This document shows, in pieces, positions 9,591-16,629 of a DNA stretch of 64,000 nucleotides (positions are counted from its first letter, which is position 1; each line of letters starts with the position of its first letter). The notes under the pieces are model-generated. The model made no database searches, was not told where the DNA came from, and saw nothing but the letters and a program-made list of their open reading frames with translations. The stretch spans positions 62,001 through 126,000 of the forward strand of contig CAMBXO010000007.1 of assembly GCA_945871915.1 (NCBI GenBank), read 5' to 3'. The DNA comes from Singulisphaera sp. GP187 (GTDB lineage: Bacteria; Planctomycetota; Phycisphaerae; Phycisphaerales; SM1A02). The translations under genes and the position numbers were made by a program.

Positions 9591-10144
9591 GATCGCAATG
9601 GTGCGAGACCTACCTGAACACGCCCCTGATTGACCGCTGCGAAGGCGGCTTTGTCATGGCGAATCAGGCGACTGAGTTGGCTCATGGTGATACCAAGCAA
9701 TCCGGCGGCGCCAGCCAAATCGAATCGGCGTGCCACCACGAGGTCAAGCGCCTCGGACAGCAAGGCTGGGTAGTCCTCGTGCTCCGGATTCACGCTCATC
9801 TTTTCTCCTTGTCGGCGAGAACGCCACAACGCGGAAATGTGTGGGCGATCTCGGCTGACGGCCACACGCAATCGCACGGCCAATTTGCAGCGCAATCGAA
9901 ATAACGCCTTGCCGCTGTTTTGAGACTGGCTTCGACGCTCCGTCCCCTGCGCGGCGATGCCAGATGACATGTGTTCGATCCACACGGCGGTGTCGCGTCG
10001 ATTTCTATTTTGTCCACCGGGTCCGCTGACTCGCCCAGTTTCGATTGTGCAGAGTTTCAACAATGCATCCACCTCCAAAGTCGCTGGATGCGGTGGTGCG
10101 ATCACTTGGAAACGGTCACTGACAAAAGGAGGTCGGTAGGTCAT
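9587..10144 (-). CDS. Release-factor-like peptidyl-tRNA hydrolase with GGQ motif
   Basis: The 185-residue protein carries the class I release-factor catalytic domain without a codon-recognition domain. The motif GPGGQNRNRRDTAVWI places GGQ at residues 43-45. It is likely to release peptides from stalled ribosomes, as ArfB/ICT1-type or C12orf65-type proteins do. A basic stretch (KLAVRLRVAV) follows, and the last 60 residues look like a helical domain (ALDLVVARRFDLAGAAGLLGI). It overlaps tsaD upstream and the oxoprolinase gene downstream by 4 bases each. Codon specificity is not expected. Confidence 0.82.
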   Translation of the reverse strand: MTYRPPFVSDRFQVIAPPHPATLEVDALLKLCTIETGRVSGPGGQNRNRRDTAVWIEHMSSGIAAQGTERRSQSQNSGKALFRLRCKLAVRLRVAVSRDRPHISALWRSRRQGEKMSVNPEHEDYPALLSEALDLVVARRFDLAGAAGLLGITMSQLSRLIRHDKAAFAAVNQGRVQVGLAPLRS

Positions 10145-11202
10145 GAGCGTGCCAACAAGGAGAGGGGCTCGGCAGAAAGACTCAGCGGGTCACTATGACC
10201 CTCGGCAAACCGCAGCGCCGCCAAGGCTCCGATCATGGCGGCATTGTCGGTGCAATGATGTGGTTCAGCCAGGTGCAAAGCAATCAGATGTTGGTCGGCA
10301 ACCCGTAGCAGCATGGCTCGCACCTGATTGTTTCGAATCACGCCACCACCAGCGAGCAGCGACTTGGCTTGAAACTTTGGAATCGTTCGCTGAAGTCCAA
10401 CTTCAAGTGCGTGCACGATGGCGCGTTGAAAGCTGGCGGCGAGGTCTGCAGTTCGCGTTGCATCAAGCGGGGGCGGGGCTGGTCGAGCCGGGCGATTGGG
10501 TGCGGTGGGTACTCCACGCACTGCATAGAGCATTGCGGTCTTGACTCCGCTGAAACTGAAATCAGCGCTCCCTGAAAAACCACCAACTTCAAATGAAAAT
10601 GCTTTCGGATTTCCATTGGCAGCCGCCCGCTCGATCATGGGTCCACCGGGCCAACCAAGACCAAGAATGGAAGCCGCTTTGTCAAAGGCCTCTCCCGCAG
10701 CATCGTCACGGCTACGAGCAAGAACACTCGCGTGCAATGCATCCTCCATAGCAAGAATGTGTGTGTGACCGCCACTCACCACCATGCCGATGGCTGGATA
10801 GGTTGGCGGGTTCGCACCAAGATGGCATGCGGCGAGATGGGCGTGCACATGATCGACCCCTAGGAATGGCTTTCCGATCGACCATGCAAAGGCCTTGGCG
10901 GCGCTGGTGCCAACAAGAAGTGAACCAATCAGCCCGGGTCGATGGCCGGCGGCGACCGCCGAGAGGTGGCAAGGTTGGACGCCTGCAAGTGAGAGCGCCG
11001 TACGAATCGCTGGCGTGAGTTTTTCCAAGTGCGCCCGACTGGCAAGTTCCGGAACCACTCCGCCGAATTCGGCGTGCACAACCTCCTGCGTAATCACAGA
11101 ATCGCCGAGGACTCGAATCCGACCATCGCTCCACTCCACCACCGCGGCAGCGGTTTCGTCGCAACTGGTCTCGAGTGCCAGAATGCAAGTGGGGTGTGTC
11201 AT
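10141..11202 (-). CDS. tsaD: tRNA N6-adenosine threonylcarbamoyltransferase TsaD
   Basis: TsaD transfers the threonylcarbamoyl group to A37 of tRNAs that read ANN codons. The 353-residue protein has the normal length and landmarks: ALETSCDETAAAVV near residue 10, the metal-binding DHVHAHLAACHLG near residue 115, and the MVSGGHTHI loop. It is the first gene of the minus-strand operon tsaD, release factor, oxoprolinase, pcp. Its promoter lies back to back with that of hflX, only 25 bases separating the two start codons. Confidence 0.96.
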   Translation of the reverse strand: MTHPTCILALETSCDETAAAVVEWSDGRIRVLGDSVITQEVVHAEFGGVVPELASRAHLEKLTPAIRTALSLAGVQPCHLSAVAAGHRPGLIGSLLVGTSAAKAFAWSIGKPFLGVDHVHAHLAACHLGANPPTYPAIGMVVSGGHTHILAMEDALHASVLARSRDDAAGEAFDKAASILGLGWPGGPMIERAAANGNPKAFSFEVGGFSGSADFSFSGVKTAMLYAVRGVPTAPNRPARPAPPPLDATRTADLAASFQRAIVHALEVGLQRTIPKFQAKSLLAGGGVIRNNQVRAMLLRVADQHLIALHLAEPHHCTDNAAMIGALAALRFAEGHSDPLSLSAEPLSLLARS

Positions 11203-11208
11203 CTGGAC

Positions 11209-11218
11209 ATCCTAGAAT
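11209..11218. promoter_or_regulatory. Back-to-back overlapping -10 boxes of tsaD and hflX
   Basis: The 10 bases ATCCTAGAAT hold TAGGAT on the minus strand (6 bases before the tsaD ATG) and TAGAAT on the plus strand (9 bases before the hflX ATG). The two hexamers share their TA. Both mRNAs would be leaderless or almost so. Confidence 0.5.
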
Positions 11219-11227
11219 CTTCCGCAC

Positions 11228-12604
11228 ATGGAGACCGGCCTTTCTCAATCTCGGATTCTTGCGGAACGGTCCATCTTGGTGCAGGTGCAATTGCCAGCAA
11301 GTGAATTCGACGCTCGCGACCCGCTTGGAGAATTGCGGGCCCTTGCAGAAACAGCCGGCGTTCTTGTGGTTGGTGAAATGGTGCAGCGCCTCAAAGTGCC
11401 TCGGGGCGCCACCTATTTGGGTAAGGGAAAGGTGCAGGAATTGGCGGTCATGGTGACGGCTCTGAAAGCAAAAGTTGTGATCTTGGATAACGATCTCTCG
11501 CCGAGCCAAGTGCAGGGTCTTGAAGAGGGCATTGGGTGCAAAGTGCTTGATCGCAGCGAATTGATTCTGGACATCTTTGCCAATCGAGCCACGACACGGC
11601 AGGCTCAATTGCAAGTGGAAATTGCACAACTGCAATACACCGCTCCGCGCCTGCGGGCCATGTGGCAACACCTTGGGCAAGTGACGGGTGGCGCTCCGGT
11701 TGGTGTGGGAACGCGAGGTCCCGGTGAGCAGCAGATTGAAATTGACCGACGACTGGTGAAGTCGCGCGTCGATCGATTGAAGGGCGAGTTGATTGAGATT
11801 TCGCAGCGCAAGCAGCGTGAAGTTCAGGCTCGTTGCAACGAACACTTTACGGTGGGGCTGGTCGGTTACACCAACGCAGGGAAAAGTTCGTTGTTCAACG
11901 CGCTCACGCGAGGTGGAGCCTTTGCAAGTGATCAATTGTTTGCCACGCTTGGAACGCGCGTGGAGCAGTGGAGCCTTGGCGGTGGAAACTCGTGCATGTT
12001 GAGTGACACGGTGGGTTTCATTCGCGATTTGCCACATCATCTGGTGGCCAGTTTCCGTAGCACGCTGGAAGATGCCATGCATGCGCACGTGCTGTTATTG
12101 GTGGTGGATGTTGCCGATCCGCACGCGGAGCGTCATGTGCAGGTGGTGCAATCCACACTCGATGCCATGGGGGCCGTCGAGCAGCCGAGAATGTTGGTGC
12201 TCAACAAAGTGGATCGGCTCGAGCAATTGCCTGCAAGCGAAATGGATCGAGTGCGACCTTTGAGCTGGTGGATGGAGCAGGATGCCGATGCCATCGCGGT
12301 GAGCGCATCAATGGGGACTGGACTGCCAGAGCTTGCAGATCGAGTATTGATTCACATGAAGGGGGCGGTGCGAACGCTTCGCGCCACCGTTGGACTGAAC
12401 GATGCTCGAACCGTGGATTTTCTTGAGAAGCGATGTCCGGTGAGGGATCGTGCGTATCACGATGGCTCGGTCACGCTTACAGTGGAGATTGGCCGTCGGC
12501 AAGTTGATCAACTATTATCACGCGGATCCAAATTGCAATTGGAAGGCATGAAAGCCAACGATTTTGTGCGGTTGCACTGGGATCGCGCGGAGGTGGAAGG
12601 ATGA
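11228..12604 (+). CDS. hflX: Ribosome-associated GTPase HflX
   Basis: HflX splits stalled or stressed ribosomes. The 458-residue protein has the HflX N-terminal domain (KGKVQELA, DNDLSPSQVQ), the linker signature GTRGPGEQQIEIDRR, and a GTPase domain with G1 GYTNAGKS (213-220), G3 DTVGF and G4 NKVD. No ribosome binding site is seen, and a TAGAAT hexamer 9 bases upstream suggests a leaderless transcript. The stop overlaps the start of the following membrane-protein gene by 4 bases. Confidence 0.95.
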   Translation: METGLSQSRILAERSILVQVQLPASEFDARDPLGELRALAETAGVLVVGEMVQRLKVPRGATYLGKGKVQELAVMVTALKAKVVILDNDLSPSQVQGLEEGIGCKVLDRSELILDIFANRATTRQAQLQVEIAQLQYTAPRLRAMWQHLGQVTGGAPVGVGTRGPGEQQIEIDRRLVKSRVDRLKGELIEISQRKQREVQARCNEHFTVGLVGYTNAGKSSLFNALTRGGAFASDQLFATLGTRVEQWSLGGGNSCMLSDTVGFIRDLPHHLVASFRSTLEDAMHAHVLLLVVDVADPHAERHVQVVQSTLDAMGAVEQPRMLVLNKVDRLEQLPASEMDRVRPLSWWMEQDADAIAVSASMGTGLPELADRVLIHMKGAVRTLRATVGLNDARTVDFLEKRCPVRDRAYHDGSVTLTVEIGRRQVDQLLSRGSKLQLEGMKANDFVRLHWDRAEVEG

Positions 12605-13473
12605 GCGAGGATTCGATGGCCACACCACACGAAACCCATTCACGAACCATGCACGTGTGGTCATGGAGCAATGCATGGGCACTTACGCGGGCTGGCTATA
12701 CAAATTCGTGGCAACGACTCTCTGCCACAACGCTTCTGCTTTTTGCTCTCAACGGTGTTGCCATGCTGCCCTCGATGGTGTTCATCATGCGTGCAACCTC
12801 ACCGGCGGGAATCCCTCTGCCCCCGGGTGAGCCCTCGCAACTTTCACCAATGTTTTGGCTGCTCATCACGCTCTCGACCTTGGCAGTGAGTTTGCCAACA
12901 TCCATCGGAATTCCCATGTGCGGCCTTGCGGCGATCGATGGAAAACCAATGCTGATGGAGTTGTTCCGCCCGTACCGTCGCCTTGGCATCGTGATTGCGA
13001 TCTACCTTCTGGGCCAACTTCTCTCGGCGGCGATGCTGGCAGTGATCGGCGGCGGAGTGATGTTGGGCATCGCGCTCACCCTTCCTTTCTTTGGCGCGGC
13101 CCACCAAAACTGGATCATCGGCATCCCGCTCGCGTTGATCGTTCTCATCGCCGCCCTGTTTGGCATTGCGTGGTATTTCCGTGTGATTGTGCGATGCATG
13201 TTTGTCGCCGTGGTGGCGTGCGATCCAGCGTTTCACGCTCCGGGCATCGTTGACTGTTTCAAGATCTCATGGTTGGCCATGAAAGGGCGTGAAGCTTCCG
13301 TGATCGGATTCATGGCCATGATTGCGATCCTGGCGTATCTGTCCATTCTTCTTCTTGGAGTCGGATTTATAGTGATTGGATTCCCACTGGTGATGGTTGC
13401 ACTTGGAGCCGTCTATCGGCTGTGCGTAGAACCGTTGGCCGCTGCACGTAGCGGTGATCACTTCACGCAGTAA
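12601..13473 (+). CDS. Multi-pass membrane protein of unknown function
   Basis: The 290-residue protein is translationally coupled to hflX. After a soluble N-terminal segment of about 35 residues there are about six or seven hydrophobic segments (roughly 38-60, 84-105, 127-163 as two, 168-195, and 236-275 as two). The pattern resembles DUF975-like or glycerophosphodiester-type membrane domains, but no diagnostic motif was recognised. It lies tail to tail with the next gene, with 21 bases between them. Confidence 0.75.
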   Translation: MSEDSMATPHETHSRTMHVWSWSNAWALTRAGYTNSWQRLSATTLLLFALNGVAMLPSMVFIMRATSPAGIPLPPGEPSQLSPMFWLLITLSTLAVSLPTSIGIPMCGLAAIDGKPMLMELFRPYRRLGIVIAIYLLGQLLSAAMLAVIGGGVMLGIALTLPFFGAAHQNWIIGIPLALIVLIAALFGIAWYFRVIVRCMFVAVVACDPAFHAPGIVDCFKISWLAMKGREASVIGFMAMIAILAYLSILLLGVGFIVIGFPLVMVALGAVYRLCVEPLAAARSGDHFTQ

Positions 13474-13494
13474 GTGCTGCATGGTTGATGGGCT

Positions 13495-14430
13495 TCATCC
13501 CGCACGGGGTCGCAACAGCGCTGCTCTGGCCAAGGCCGCACTTTCCGGAGTAGGTGCGCGGTCGCTTCGAAGCCAGAATTCGCCGGCAGAAAGCCTTGGA
13601 ATTCCATCGAGCCCTTGCAGCGTGCACCAGCACGCCAGCCCCGCATCCCGCGCGGAACCCTTGGACCACAGGCCGCTGTTGTCTCGGCCAAAAGCTTGCC
13701 GTTCCCCTCGACGCGGAGATTGATCCCACCGTGCAACGAAACGACCCAAGAGCGCTTCGTCCAGCAGATCTGCATCGTGCGGGCACGACCCGACCACCAT
13801 GATGGCATTGGCCTGTCCCGGCATGCACTGTTGAGCCGCTCGCTGCAGCAGCCGATCGATGCGCTCCAGCACGGCGTGGCGATCTGGTCGATCCACACGA
13901 AGTTCAAGTTTTTCTGCTGGCCGATCGATGCGAAGATTTCCAAGTTCGCGTTGCGACGCGTCTCGCACGGAGAGCGATTCACCAACCACTCCCTCCTGCA
14001 AAAAGCCGGCGAATGCGCGCGCGAGCCTGCGCAACCCAAGCGTGTTGAGTTGTGGGTCCCATCGAATGCCCACACGCACCGGTTGCTTGTTCCGCAAGGC
14101 GCCACGCAGAATCGACGGAATGGTTGGAGGGGTGTGCACTGGCGCATCGAGTCGCTTCACATGCACATGCAACCGCACGCCGTCCCGCCACAATCGGAAA
14201 TCACAGGTGCGACCCGTTGGCGTTGGGGTTTCGGCTTCCACTGAGCAGCCCGCAAGCATGATCCGCCTTGCCACCAGTGTTTCAGAGATCACCGACGGAA
14301 GTCTGTCTGCGGTGGCATGTTCCAATCGTTGCACCAGTCGCACCAGCGTGGCGAGATTCATGTCATCCGTGGTTCGATGGGCCCGCCGCTTGAGATCGTC
14401 AATCAATTTTCCTACGGAGGCCGCGTTCAT
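13495..14430 (-). CDS. Hypothetical protein
   Basis: A 311-residue protein starting MNAASVGKLIDDLKRRAH. It is rich in Arg and Ala, with a possible helical N terminus (about 1-45), a beta-rich middle (CDFRLWRDGVRLHVHVKRLD) and a region (about 195-240) with repeated D-R-P. It has no signal peptide or membrane segment and I recognise no family. The start at 14430 was chosen because the upstream part of the longer reading frame has no protein character and runs into the neighbouring divergent gene. Confidence 0.6.
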   Translation of the reverse strand: MNAASVGKLIDDLKRRAHRTTDDMNLATLVRLVQRLEHATADRLPSVISETLVARRIMLAGCSVEAETPTPTGRTCDFRLWRDGVRLHVHVKRLDAPVHTPPTIPSILRGALRNKQPVRVGIRWDPQLNTLGLRRLARAFAGFLQEGVVGESLSVRDASQRELGNLRIDRPAEKLELRVDRPDRHAVLERIDRLLQRAAQQCMPGQANAIMVVGSCPHDADLLDEALLGRFVARWDQSPRRGERQAFGRDNSGLWSKGSARDAGLACWCTLQGLDGIPRLSAGEFWLRSDRAPTPESAALARAALLRPRAG

Positions 14431-14561
14431 GGCAGTGGGTTCCCGTGCCAAACATAGGCGCCCTGCGTCGACTGCACAGACGGAAGTGGTGCCCGCACTT
14501 TCAACACATCCACCTGATGGATGGCACACATCATGCCGATGCGAGGTGTGGAGGAAGAAGC

Positions 14562-14852
14562 ATGACCGAAGTTCACCGAATCGGACGCCGTCAGGCATGG
14601 CAATTTGCAGTGGTTCCGTTGCGCCGCGTGGGGGACGAACTTGAAGTCCTCAGCACGGCGGCGCACGCAGCAAGGGCGATGCGTTTTATTGAACGGGTGC
14701 TGGGTCTGAAGCCTCGCGTTCGACTGGTGAGCGAAGAAATTCTTGCCGAGGCGTTGATGCAACGATTTCACTTTGATGGCTTGGCACCGAGGGGGCTGCT
14801 GCCAGGTCGGGTGGACTTTGGTGCGTTCAAACTTGGCGACAACGGTGAGTGA
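14562..14852 (+). CDS. Stand-alone MshEN / GspE N-terminal-like domain protein
   Basis: A 96-residue protein starting MTEVHRIGRRQAWQFAVVPLRR, preceded by a good ribosome binding site (GGAGGAAG) at about 5-10 bases. The pattern VVPLRRVGDELEVLSTAAH...VRLVSEEILAEALMQRF resembles the nucleotide-binding MshEN domain at the N terminus of type II secretion and type IV pilus ATPases. In some proteins that domain binds cyclic di-GMP. Here it is alone, without the ATPase. The assignment rests on pattern recognition only. Confidence 0.6.
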   Translation: MTEVHRIGRRQAWQFAVVPLRRVGDELEVLSTAAHAARAMRFIERVLGLKPRVRLVSEEILAEALMQRFHFDGLAPRGLLPGRVDFGAFKLGDNGE

Positions 14853-14923
14853 CGGCTGGTGACGGCGAAAGTCCATCGCACGCCAACTGGGACTGGACTG
14901 AAGAACACGATGTACAAAGGGAG

Positions 14924-14996
14924 TGGCAACTCCCGGACTTGAACCGGGGACACCCGCATTTTCAATGCGGTGCTCTACCAACTGAGCTAAGTTGCC
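14924..14996 (-). tRNA. tRNA-Phe (GAA)
   Basis: The 73-base minus-strand sequence folds as a complete cloverleaf. The acceptor stem is GGCAACT/AGTTGCC, the D arm holds GCTCAGTTGGTAGAGC, the anticodon stem is CCGCA/TGCGG with loop TTGAAAA (anticodon GAA), and the T loop is TTCAAGT. The discriminator is A. CCA is not encoded. Confidence 0.97.
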
Positions 14997-15580
14997 GTCG
15001 CAGCCATTGCTGCGGGGGCTGCGAGGCTACGCATCGTGTCGGTACTGTCAAGTGTTTCACGTTGCGAACTCTCAAGGCGAGCTTCAATTCCACCAAACAA
15101 TCGATCGGCAAGCCAGTGGCGAAGAGGGCGAAGGCCCGCATACCACTGAAGTCGTGGGCACGGCACGCGGTTTTCAAGAAGGTGCGAGTCGGCCGCCTCA
15201 AGCGTGCCTTGACGAAGTTCGAACCAGAAACGTCTGGTTGCAAGACCGCCTTCCGCACCATGCTGTTCCATGGCCGCCCGCTCAAGGCACCATCCATGCA
15301 GTGTGGCCAAATCCGCCCACGCACGCGAATTGCCTCGAATGCACGCAACGGCGTGTGCAACACCGTCCAGATGCTCAACCACGCGTTCGGCCCGATTGGC
15401 CGCCGCAAGCCCCGCGTGAATCAAGTGGTCAATGATGTCATTGGGGTGCACGCCGTAGGACGCAAGCGAAGACGAGGCCACCGTAAAACAGGCTCGGCGC
15501 ACAAGGTCTTCGATCTTGGGTTCAAGGCGAACCCGAGGTCGTACCACCGCACAACGATTTGTCTGAATGGGATAACCCAC
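14987..15580 (-). CDS. Hypothetical protein overlapping tRNA-Phe
   Basis: A 197-residue reading frame, GTG start at 15580 with AGGAA about 7 bases upstream. The product is alpha-helical in character (for example NDIIDHLIHAGLAAANRAERVVEHLDGV) and contains no motif I recognise. It begins 42 bases after the nitrilase gene on the same strand. Its stop codon lies inside tRNA-Phe, overlapping the first 10 bases of the tRNA, so RNase P cleavage would remove the last codons of the message. That makes it a less certain gene. Confidence 0.5.
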   Translation of the reverse strand: MGYPIQTNRCAVVRPRVRLEPKIEDLVRRACFTVASSSLASYGVHPNDIIDHLIHAGLAAANRAERVVEHLDGVAHAVACIRGNSRAWADLATLHGWCLERAAMEQHGAEGGLATRRFWFELRQGTLEAADSHLLENRVPCPRLQWYAGLRPLRHWLADRLFGGIEARLESSQRETLDSTDTMRSLAAPAAMAATAT

Positions 15581-15622
15581 GTGCGTTCCTGTGGGCGGAG
15601 TCTAAACCGTGTTTTGGTCCGG

Positions 15623-16429
15623 TCAATCAAATCGTGAAGAATCGGCTGAAGTATGCGTAGGAATCTCTCCCAATAACTCTCGATGGAGATCCCGTAGGGC
15701 CGGGAACTTTTCACGCCACGCCTTCACCCGCTGTGGATCCACCTCCGCCACCAGCGACATGGCGGCTGAACCGCCCTCGGCAAGCACCTCTCCATCCGGT
15801 GCAACCACAAGGCTTCCGCCCACGCAGGTGCTGGTGGGCTCGTCGCCAACTCGGTTACAGGCAAGCACATACGCCTGATTCTCAACAGCGCGTGCAATCA
15901 CCATAGCTCGCCAATGACTCTGCCGGATCTGGGGCCAGCAAGCAGAGACCGTCATGATTTCAGCACCGGCAAGAGCCGCATGCCGCCACAGTTCTGGAAA
16001 ACGGAGGTCGTAACAGATAAACGGAGAGATTTTCATTTCCCCAACCGTGGCGATCGAAATGGAACTGCCCCCTTGAAAGACTTTGTGTTCGCCCGCTGGG
16101 GAGAAATGGTGGTGCTTGATATATCGCAGCATCACTTCGCCATCAGGTGCCACGAGCGCCACCATGTTGTGAAAACCGCGTTGGGACTTGTGCACAAAAC
16201 CATGCAGCATGAAGCACTCGTGCTTCCGAGCTTGGTCGATGGCGAACGACTCACTCTGATTGTCGCACGCGTGGTGCGGATGCATGGTGAATCCGCTCTC
16301 CGCCATTTCTGGCGTCATCACCAATGCACCCCGCAAGTCGCCGGCCGCGTCCATCATGCTGGCCAAATGTTTGCGGCTTGCTGAGAGATCTTGCCAAACG
16401 GGTTGACATTGAAGAAGAACGCAGCGCAT
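15623..16429 (-). CDS. Nitrilase-superfamily carbon-nitrogen hydrolase (omega-amidase-like)
   Basis: The 268-residue protein has the full Glu-Lys-Cys triad of the superfamily: Glu41 (TPEMAESGF), Lys105 (YIKHHHFSPAGEH) and Cys139 (FICYDLRFPELWR). The YDLRFPELWR string and the length fit the branch that contains omega-amidase and related deaminated-glutathione or glutaramate amidases. It begins only 6 bases after the 3' end of tRNA-His, with which it must be co-transcribed. The substrate is inferred, not shown. Confidence 0.9.
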   Translation of the reverse strand: MRCVLLQCQPVWQDLSASRKHLASMMDAAGDLRGALVMTPEMAESGFTMHPHHACDNQSESFAIDQARKHECFMLHGFVHKSQRGFHNMVALVAPDGEVMLRYIKHHHFSPAGEHKVFQGGSSISIATVGEMKISPFICYDLRFPELWRHAALAGAEIMTVSACWPQIRQSHWRAMVIARAVENQAYVLACNRVGDEPTSTCVGGSLVVAPDGEVLAEGGSAAMSLVAEVDPQRVKAWREKFPALRDLHRELLGEIPTHTSADSSRFD

Positions 16430-16435
16430 CGAAAG

Positions 16436-16509
16436 GGCGACCGACGGGGCTCGAACCCGCGACCACCAGGATCACAACCCGGTGCTCTACCAACTGAGCT
16501 ACGGTCGCC
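16436..16509 (-). tRNA. tRNA-His (GTG)
   Basis: A 74-base tRNA with the histidine-specific extra G(-1) paired to C73. The acceptor stem is GCGACCG/CGGTCGC, the anticodon stem is CCGGG/CCTGG with loop TTGTGAT (anticodon GTG), and the T loop is TTCGAGC. CCA is not encoded. Confidence 0.97.
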
Positions 16510-16570
16510 GTAAGAGAGCCAACTCTACGGGTGTTGTCGGCAACGGTCAAAGCCTTGGTTCACCAATGGG

Positions 16571-16599
16571 TTGGCGATGACTTCGGGCGGTGGTACGAT
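16571..16599 (+). promoter_or_regulatory. Promoter of pckA
   Basis: TTGGCG (16571-16576) and TACGAT (16594-16599) are exactly 17 bases apart, about 30 bases before the pckA start, leaving a short leader with a ribosome binding site. Confidence 0.55.
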
Positions 16600-16629
16600 T
16601 GTCCCTTCCGCATTCCATTAGGAGAGATC

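Noticed and set aside
10712-12088. Minus-strand frame of 458 residues
   Set aside because: It crosses tsaD out of frame and hflX in antisense. Both of those are certain genes, and the product has no recognisable pattern.
13615-14244. Plus-strand frame of 209 residues over the hypothetical minus-strand gene
   Set aside because: The minus-strand frame has steadier protein character and a sensible start; the plus frame has no start signal. Some doubt remains because the gene is hypothetical.
14849-15637. Plus-strand frame of 262 residues
   Set aside because: It runs antisense through tRNA-Phe (the telltale PDLNRGHPHFQCGALPTELS peptide) and has no protein character beyond it.
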